In this document: positions 58,669 through 64,000 of the stretch, in pieces
Layout: every line of letters starts with the position of its first letter
Position numbering within the stretch: position 1 is the stretch's first letter
Assembly: GCA_038244815.1 (NCBI GenBank)
Contig: JBBRTB010000011.1
Location: forward strand, 62,001-126,000
Direction of reading: 5' to 3'
DNA: 64,000 nucleotides
Source of the DNA: DASVHS01 sp038244815
Lineage (GTDB): Bacteria; Acidobacteriota; Thermoanaerobaculia; Gp7-AA8
Translations under genes and position numbers: made by a program
Notes under the pieces: generated by a model
Seen by the model: only the letters and a program-made list of their open reading frames with translations
What the model was told of the DNA's origin: nothing
The model's database searches: none

Positions 58669-59217
58669 TCAATAGGTGACCCGGTGGTAGTACTTGAACG
58701 GCTGCCGCGCGCCGCTCTTCACGATCGGATAGAACTTCGCGGACCGCAACGCCGCGGCGTTCTGCTCGGCAAGCGCCTCGGAGCCGGTGGTGTTCCCGAT
58801 CACCTTGACCGACGTCACGTCGCCGTCGGTGTTGACGTCCGCCTCGAAGTACAGCTCGCCTTTTGCCGACGGACTGGAGATGGGAGCCGGGAAGGCCCGG
58901 AACCTCGGCGTCGGATTGTCCTGCTGCTCCTTGGCCTCGGCGCCCGTGCCGAGGTTGCCGTCGTGGGCCCAGCCGGTGCCGTCGCCGACGCGTACTTCGA
59001 CCCATTCGCCCTTCCGCGACATGATCGGGACGCTCTCTCCGTTCTCGTAGGTGACGAGGAGCGGCGAGGCGTCGTCCGGCTGCGCGTGCACGCGCAGCTC
59101 CGGCCCGGTCACGAACTTCATGTCGACCGGCTGTCGCGTGGCGGTGGGCGTCGTGACGTTCGGCTCCCGCGAGCAGCCGAGAGCCAATGCCAGGAATGCG
59201 ATGGCCAGAGCTTTCAC
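58669..59217 (-). CDS. Lipoprotein with SH3-like and TonB-C-like domains
   Basis: 182 residues, GTG start. Lipobox LALGC (Cys15). An SH3b-type segment (about 35-95) contains LRVHAQPDDASPLL and WVEVRVGDGTGWAHDG. The C-terminus (about 115-182) resembles a TonB C-terminal fold: VNTDGDVTSVKVIG and LRSAKFYPIVKSG. It could sense or bind cell wall and move partner proteins. It ends next to the antitoxin operator, upstream in the same direction. Confidence 0.82.
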   Translation of the reverse strand: MKALAIAFLALALGCSREPNVTTPTATRQPVDMKFVTGPELRVHAQPDDASPLLVTYENGESVPIMSRKGEWVEVRVGDGTGWAHDGNLGTGAEAKEQQDNPTPRFRAFPAPISSPSAKGELYFEADVNTDGDVTSVKVIGNTTGSEALAEQNAAALRSAKFYPIVKSGARQPFKYYHRVTY

Positions 59218-59260
59218 GCGCTACACGTAACAGCCGGAGAGGGGACGAAGTCAATAGCGA

Positions 59261-60232
59261 TCAGCCGAACACATCTCTGCGCATGAAGATCGTGTACGCG
59301 GCGACGAGCGCGGCCACCGACCAGACCGCCAGCAGGACGATGCAGAACGTCATGGACATGCCGTCGTACGGCGGAGCCTGGCCGCTGTAGTAGTCGGCCA
59401 GCGGCAGCGCCCCGACGAACAGGTATTTCCCGGCGGTCCAGTCCGGACTCATGCGCGTCAGAATCGTTCCGCCGATGAGCGCGGCCAGCATCGTTCCGAT
59501 CGAGGCGGCACTGGAGCGGAAGATCACCGAGAGCAGCAGCGAGATCGCCGCCACCGCCAGCAGCGCGTACCACTCCAGCCCGTAGGCGATGAGCATGTCC
59601 TTCCACAACGGCAGCTCGCGGATGTGATCGACGTTGACGTTCTCCCGTGTGATCTGGAAGCCGCTGAACGTCGGCGCGCCCCAGCCGCGGGGCGGGATGA
59701 ACGGCGCGGTCACGACGTACGCGATCACGGCGCCGACGATGAGCGTCAGTGTCGCGAACATCAGCAGCGCGATCAGTTTCGAAGTGAGGATCTTCCATCG
59801 CCGCACCGGCCGCGTCAGCAGCAGCTTGTTCGTTCCCTCCGCCGCCTCGGCCGATACGATGTCGCTGCCGATCACGGCCACGAGCAGCGGCAGCAGCCAC
59901 CCCGCCGCGTTGGCGAACACGCGTACGACCAGCGGCGCCGTGGGCTGCTCGGGATTGATGTCGTGATCGAGATAGAACTGCAGCCGCGCGATCTCCGTCC
60001 GTGAGGTGCGCACCCAGGCCTCGTTGCCGCGGGCGCGGCGCACGTAGTTCTCGAACCGGGCGATGCGCTCCTGCAGATTGGCGCGCCAGTTCTCGTTTTT
60101 CGATCGCCGCAGCTTCTCGACCTGCGAGTAGGACACGAGCGACAGGATGACGAACAGGATGGCCACGACGACGGTGAAGCGCCGCCGCCGCAGGATCTTG
60201 AGCGTTTCGTTCTGGATGAGAGGAATGATCAT
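59261..60232 (-). CDS. ABC-2 type transporter permease
   Basis: 323 residues with about six membrane helices. The first helix (RFTVVVAILFVILSLVSY) is followed by a long loop (about 50-110) and by SDIVSAEAAEGTNKLLLTRPVRR, the family's cytoplasmic coupling segment. ATG at 60230-60232. It follows its ATPase (60319-61218) with the 84-base repeat 60235-60318 between them. Confidence 0.9.
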   Translation of the reverse strand: MIIPLIQNETLKILRRRRFTVVVAILFVILSLVSYSQVEKLRRSKNENWRANLQERIARFENYVRRARGNEAWVRTSRTEIARLQFYLDHDINPEQPTAPLVVRVFANAAGWLLPLLVAVIGSDIVSAEAAEGTNKLLLTRPVRRWKILTSKLIALLMFATLTLIVGAVIAYVVTAPFIPPRGWGAPTFSGFQITRENVNVDHIRELPLWKDMLIAYGLEWYALLAVAAISLLLSVIFRSSAASIGTMLAALIGGTILTRMSPDWTAGKYLFVGALPLADYYSGQAPPYDGMSMTFCIVLLAVWSVAALVAAYTIFMRRDVFG

Positions 60233-60234
60233 GA

Positions 60235-60318
60235 TGGTCGTCGGTCGTGGGTCGTCGGTCATTGGGCCTCGAGGCGTTGGTGCGAGGCGTTAGGCCCCCA
60301 CGACCCACGACCTCTCTT
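60235..60318. repeat. GGTCGTGG inverted repeat within an ABC operon
   Basis: GGTCGTCGGTCGTGGGTCGT faces CCACGACCCACGACC across a GGGCCTCGAGGC centre. It lies between ATPase and permease genes of one operon and may attenuate transcription of the permease. Confidence 0.75.
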
Positions 60319-61218
60319 CTATCCCACCGTCTCCCCTCCCGTCGCCTCGATGAACAGATCCTCGAGCGACTGTGTTCGCTGGCGCGCGTGAAAGACTTCC
60401 ACGCCGTTGCGGGTCAGTGCGGCGATGAGCGGCGGGGCCTCCGCTTCGTCGATCGGCACGAAGATGCGGTCGGCGTCGGTCGTGACCGTGAATCCGTTTT
60501 CACGGGCGATGGCGCCGGCGCGGACGGCGTCGCCGACGCGGAGCTCCATCGTGCGCTGGGTCGAGATCAGTTCGCGCACCGTGCCGGTCCGCAGCAGGCG
60601 TCCATTGTGAATGATGGCCACGCGGTCACACATCATCTCGATCTCGGCGAGCAGATGGCTGGACACGAACACGGCCAGTCCTTCGCCGGCCAGCTGGCGC
60701 AGCAATTCGCGGATCTCGCGGATTCCGGCAGGGTCGAGTCCGTTGGCCGGCTCGTCGAGGATGAGCAGGCGCGGTTTGCCGAGCATGGCCTGGGCGATTC
60801 CCAGGCGCTGGCGCATGCCCAGGGAGTACGTGCCCACTTTCTGGTCGAGACGATGGGACATGTTCACGAGCGTGGAGACGCGCTCGATGTCGTCGCTCTT
60901 CACGCGCAGCATACGTGCGAAATGTTCGAGGTTCTCGCGCCCGGTCATGAAGCGATAGAGATCGGGCGTCTCCACGATGCAGCCAACGCAGCGCATGGCG
61001 TCCTCGAAGTGCCGGCGGATGTCCAGGTCGCAGATCTCGACGCTGCCGCGCGTCGGCGCGATCAGTCCGACCAGCATGCGGATGGTGGTGGTCTTCCCGG
61101 CGCCGTTCGGTCCCAGGAATCCGTAGACTTCACCGGCGTTAACGTCGAAGGAAACGTCGTCGACGATGGTGCGCTCGCCGATGACTTTGGTGAGGTTTCT
61201 GGCCGTGAGAGCTGTCAT
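60319..61218 (-). CDS. ABC-2 exporter ATP-binding protein
   Basis: 299 residues. Walker A GPNGAGKTTT, Q-loop ETPDLY, signature YSLGMRQRLGIAQAML, Walker B LLILDEPANGLDPAG and H-loop SSHLLAEIEM. The C-terminal extension is typical of gliding/NatA-type exporters. The ATG at 61216-61218 overlaps by two bases the ATG of the divergent SGNH gene. Confidence 0.95.
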   Translation of the reverse strand: MTALTARNLTKVIGERTIVDDVSFDVNAGEVYGFLGPNGAGKTTTIRMLVGLIAPTRGSVEICDLDIRRHFEDAMRCVGCIVETPDLYRFMTGRENLEHFARMLRVKSDDIERVSTLVNMSHRLDQKVGTYSLGMRQRLGIAQAMLGKPRLLILDEPANGLDPAGIREIRELLRQLAGEGLAVFVSSHLLAEIEMMCDRVAIIHNGRLLRTGTVRELISTQRTMELRVGDAVRAGAIARENGFTVTTDADRIFVPIDEAEAPPLIAALTRNGVEVFHARQRTQSLEDLFIEATGGETVG

Positions 61219-61978
61219 GCGTCGATTGTTCTACTGGATACTCCCGCTCGCCGTCGCGGTGGCAGCCTCCGTGCTGTTCGCCAGCGGATTCTACTCGTTC
61301 GTTCGCGGCGACCTCGGCACGCCCGTCAGTCTCACGCCGCTCGGCAATCCGCCATCGGCGGTCGTGCCCGGCCATACCATCGCCCCGATCATCCTCGGCG
61401 ACTCACTGGCTCGGGGAACCGGAGACAGCGAAGGGCTGGGGATCGGGGGACGCCTCGATCAGGAGCTGCGCCGACGCAAGATCCCTGCGAATCGAACCAT
61501 CAATCTCGCCGTCAACGGAGCACGCACTCCCGATCTGCTCCGTCAGATCGCCAGCAGGAACGTGCAGATGCTTCTCGGGCAGTCGAACGTGATCATTATC
61601 TCGATCGGCGGCAACGATCTGTGGGGTGGAAACGACTGGCGGAACAAGGCGCCGAAGGATCCCGCCGCGGTGATGAATGCCGTGCTCGACCGCCTGGTGA
61701 AGGTCGTGAACGATGTGCGGGCCGCCAATCCGCGTGCGCGCATTTTTATCATCGGTCTCTACAACCCGTTCGCGACGACCGCGTTCGGCGCGACGCTGAC
61801 GCCGCTCGTCAATCAATGGAATGCCAGACTGATCGAGGGCTTCAGCGCTGACGTGAACGTGACGGTCGTGCAGACCAGCGATCTGTTCGTCGCTCACGAC
61901 CGGCTGTCCTTCGACCGCTTCCATCCCGGGGACGAGGGATACGCACTCATCGCGCGCAGAATCGCCGACGACATCTGA
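61217..61978 (+). CDS. Membrane-anchored SGNH/GDSL hydrolase
   Basis: 253 residues. An N-terminal anchor (about 6-24) precedes block I ILGDSLARGTG (nucleophile Ser), block II VNGARTPD, block III ISIGGNDLW and block V DRFHPGDEGY (Asp/His). The enzyme is an esterase or lipase acting outside the cytoplasm, possibly on polysaccharide acetyl groups. The ATG at 61217 is chosen since it starts the anchor; it overlaps the divergent ATPase start, leaving no intergenic promoter space. Confidence 0.88.
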   Translation: MRRLFYWILPLAVAVAASVLFASGFYSFVRGDLGTPVSLTPLGNPPSAVVPGHTIAPIILGDSLARGTGDSEGLGIGGRLDQELRRRKIPANRTINLAVNGARTPDLLRQIASRNVQMLLGQSNVIIISIGGNDLWGGNDWRNKAPKDPAAVMNAVLDRLVKVVNDVRAANPRARIFIIGLYNPFATTAFGATLTPLVNQWNARLIEGFSADVNVTVVQTSDLFVAHDRLSFDRFHPGDEGYALIARRIADDI

Positions 61979-61988
61979 GGCATGAGCG

Positions 61989-62012
61989 GTGTAGCCGCCG
62001 GCTTCAGCCGGC
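61989..62012. repeat. REP palindrome R8 between convergent genes
   Basis: GTGTAGCCGCCGGCTTCAGC followed by CGGC; same foot and loop as R1 and others. Sits between the SGNH and BON genes. Confidence 0.8.
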
Positions 62013-62024
62013 TCTCGGCCGGGC

Positions 62025-62558
62025 CTATGACAGCTTCAGATCGACGTGCACTTCCCGCGCGCCGGGCACGGCCCTCAGGGCATTGCGTGCGGCGTCCTTC
62101 TGGAGCTCGTGCTGCACGGTTCCGCTGACGCTCAGCACGCCGTTCCGGCAGTGCACGGTGAGCACGCAGCCGGCCAGTGAGTTCGTTTGCGCCAGCTGGC
62201 GTTCGGCTTGGCGCTGGATGGCTCCGTCATCGACCGCAACCGGCGTGATCAAATTGGCGATACGCGTCGGACCGAGCGACTTGACCAGCGTGACGGCCTC
62301 TTCGGCCGTGATGGCGTCGGCATCGCCGCGCAGAATGACGATGCCGCCGATGCTGCGCACCGAGAGATCGCCGACCGCGAGCTTGCTTTCCTGGATCGCT
62401 TTGATGATGGCGTCGTTGTCGATGGTCTCCATCGCGTTCGCCTGGACCGGCGATCGGCTGATGGGCTGCGAAGAATGACTCATCCACATCGAGAATCCGG
62501 CCACCCCGGCCGCCAGGGCGACCGCGAGTGCTGCCGCGAGTTTGGGGTTCCTGACCAT
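62025..62558 (-). CDS. Exported BON-domain protein
   Basis: 177 residues. A membrane anchor or signal (about 7-25) precedes two BON domains: residues about 46-110 (IKAIQESKLAVGDLSVRSIG) and about 112-177 (QLAQTNSLAGCVLTVHCRNG, ending VHVDLKL). BON domains bind phospholipid membranes. GAGAGGGT precedes the ATG. It follows the propeller gene on the same strand with 27 bases between. Confidence 0.85.
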   Translation of the reverse strand: MVRNPKLAAALAVALAAGVAGFSMWMSHSSQPISRSPVQANAMETIDNDAIIKAIQESKLAVGDLSVRSIGGIVILRGDADAITAEEAVTLVKSLGPTRIANLITPVAVDDGAIQRQAERQLAQTNSLAGCVLTVHCRNGVLSVSGTVQHELQKDAARNALRAVPGAREVHVDLKLS

Positions 62559-62585
62559 ACCCTCTCACACTCAATCGGTATGCCA

Positions 62586-64000
62586 CTATCGAGACCGGAC
62601 AGACCGCCGCTTCGCGGCCGGCGTCAGCTCGGCGCGCCAGGCCCCCCGGCCGTGGGTAAAGGCATAGATCGCCGGGCCGCGCTCGCCCTGGGCGATGGTG
62701 ACCCACTCCGTGACCACAGCAGCAAACCCCGTGTTCTCAACGCTCCAGTGCGCGCCGCCGTCCGTGCTCGTGAAAACGCCCAGGTCGGTCCCGGCGTAGA
62801 GATGATCGGAGCGGGCGGGATCGACCGCGAGCGAATGCACGGGGATGTCCGGCATCGCCCCGTCCCCCTGGCCGTCGATCGACGACCAGGAAGTGCCGCC
62901 GTCGGCACTCTTCCAGATGTGCTTGCCGCCGAAGCCGGCGTACGTCGCGTACAGCGCCTGCGAATCGCGAGGGTCGTAATCGAGCGAGGAGACCCATCCC
63001 GGCCGCGGTTGCACGCGCGACCAGACGGTGCCGGCGGTGGCCGTGGTCGCGGAAGCCGTCCGATAGATCGAACCGTCGGTCGTGCCGGCGACGACGATGT
63101 CGCTCTGTCCCGGTGCGATGGCGATCGCGCTCACCTGCGACGGGAACGTCGTGCCGGCCTGCAGCCAGTTCTGGCCGCGGTCGTTGGTGCGCCACATGGC
63201 CTGACCGCCGGTCCATAGCCGCGCCGGCTGCGCGGGGTCGAGCAGCAGCGGCGTCACGAACAGGAAGTTGTCGACGAGACCGCGGTGGACGGGGAGGTTG
63301 AACTCGATTCCGCCGTCGTCGGAGCGGAAGATGTTGGCGAACTGAAACTCGGCGTAGACGTGACTGGGATCGGTGGGATCGATGGCCACGTAGCCGCCGT
63401 CACCGCCGACGACCATGCGCCAGTCGCTGCTGCCGGTTTGGCCGACGAGCGTGGCGTTGTCCTGGGCGCCGCCGAGGAAGTGACGGCCGTCTGGGAAGAC
63501 GGCGCCGTGGTAGAACTGCGTTACCCCGTATTCGTGCGCGAGCGAGGTGAACGCAATCTGCGAGTTCGCCGGCTCGCATGTGGCGTGCGCGCCGGTGGCC
63601 AGCGCGGCGAGGGCGTTGTCGGTTCGAGCCACGCCGCCGTCGTTCGCCAGATAGATCGTCTGGTTCGACGTGGCGTTGTAGCCCGGATGGAAGACGATGT
63701 TGTGCTGGTCGGCATGCAGATACGAGGGGCCGCTGCCCCACCAGTACGAAGCCAGGCCCCAGTTCCTGCCGCCGTCGTCGGAGCGGAACAGATCGACGCC
63801 GGCCGCGAACACCCGATCGGGATCGGTCGGATCGACGGCGATGGTGTTGCAGTACCACCCCATCGGAAGCGGATTGTCGAAGCTGCCCCCGCATACGAAC
63901 TGGGTGGCCGTGATCGGATTCGTGAGCAGGAGCGTGTTGAGCTTGTTCGCGTCGTCGCGGCGCACGCGCACGGTCCAGGTGCCCGGATCGCCATCGCTGT
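62586..64000 (-). CDS. BNR/VPS10-like beta-propeller protein, N-terminus outside window
   Basis: The frame is open to the window end, so the start lies beyond base 64000. At least 470 residues are visible, with repeated Asp-box blades such as FRSDDGGRNWG, FRSDDGGIEF, WRTNDRGQNW, WKSADGGTSW and FTSTDGGAHW, ended by a basic tail (KRRSVRSR). The fold matches sortilin-type or photosystem-stability-factor-type propellers. It is probably exported and binds ligands; the missing N-terminus would settle location. Confidence 0.85.
   Translation of the reverse strand, partial: SDGDPGTWTVRVRRDDANKLNTLLLTNPITATQFVCGGSFDNPLPMGWYCNTIAVDPTDPDRVFAAGVDLFRSDDGGRNWGLASYWWGSGPSYLHADQHNIVFHPGYNATSNQTIYLANDGGVARTDNALAALATGAHATCEPANSQIAFTSLAHEYGVTQFYHGAVFPDGRHFLGGAQDNATLVGQTGSSDWRMVVGGDGGYVAIDPTDPSHVYAEFQFANIFRSDDGGIEFNLPVHRGLVDNFLFVTPLLLDPAQPARLWTGGQAMWRTNDRGQNWLQAGTTFPSQVSAIAIAPGQSDIVVAGTTDGSIYRTASATTATAGTVWSRVQPRPGWVSSLDYDPRDSQALYATYAGFGGKHIWKSADGGTSWSSIDGQGDGAMPDIPVHSLAVDPARSDHLYAGTDLGVFTSTDGGAHWSVENTGFAAVVTEWVTIAQGERGPAIYAFTHGRGAWRAELTPAAKRRSVRSR

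Overview
The window is a GC-rich, gene-dense bacterial chromosome segment with about 60 protein genes, no rRNA, tRNA or CRISPR array seen, and no clear phage or conjugative region. The best guess is a member of the Acidobacteriota. The reasons are the VWFA-related protein of the type typical of that phylum (12401-14059), many secreted peptidases with beta-propeller architecture (tricorn-like, M49, M16, S8), a MauE/DoxX plus rhodanese pair, and DUF11 and choice-of-anchor style surface proteins. This is inference from gene content; no marker gene was searched.

Layout. 1-2316: cell-envelope operon (S41 C-terminal processing peptidase, YibQ-like divergent polysaccharide deacetylase, a multi-pass membrane protein). 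2376-7558: small exported proteins, a DinB-fold enzyme, an orphan sugar-type ABC ATPase, a zinc-ribbon membrane protein coupled to EF-P, and an orphan substrate-binding lipoprotein. 7570-12336: giant M16 peptidase and a MauE/rhodanese pair. 12401-17960: VWA protein, isochorismatase-fold hydrolase, GlgX, a STAS regulator and RsmE. 17980-21518: a REP-associated transposase with its palindromes, then a GH63/MGH1-like glucosidase. 21651-28386: DHH phosphoesterase and lipoprotein, then a tightly overlapping minus-strand operon (STT3-like, lipase-maturation-factor-like, AcpH-like, hotdog thioesterase) and a secreted subtilase. 28545-40777: topoisomerase IV (parE, parC) split by a 1938-residue surface protein and a SpoIIE-type phosphatase, then lspA. 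40943-47013: FRG protein, DPP III-like M49 peptidase and tricorn-like peptidase. 47162-52729: DUF4236-like membrane protein, cytochrome c, stand-alone response regulators, and a ZIP transporter / FlK-like thioesterase / sirtuin operon. 52826-57594: methyltransferase remnant, exonuclease, Cache lipoprotein, TypA. 57698-64000: a RES/Xre toxin-antitoxin pair with an operator palindrome, an SH3/TonB-C lipoprotein, an ABC exporter, an SGNH hydrolase, a BON protein and a beta-propeller protein running off the window.

Three layers beyond the genes stand out. First, a RAYT transposase sits next to GTAG-footed REP palindromes, one of which lies in frame inside the neighbouring glucosidase gene. Second, several families of iterated 7-8 base GC-rich repeats, usually in inverted pairs, fill gene ends; the 7-base family is read through in frame in three genes. 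Third, at least ten genes have a -10-like hexamer ending only 7-11 bases before the start codon and no Shine-Dalgarno, which suggests widespread leaderless transcription.
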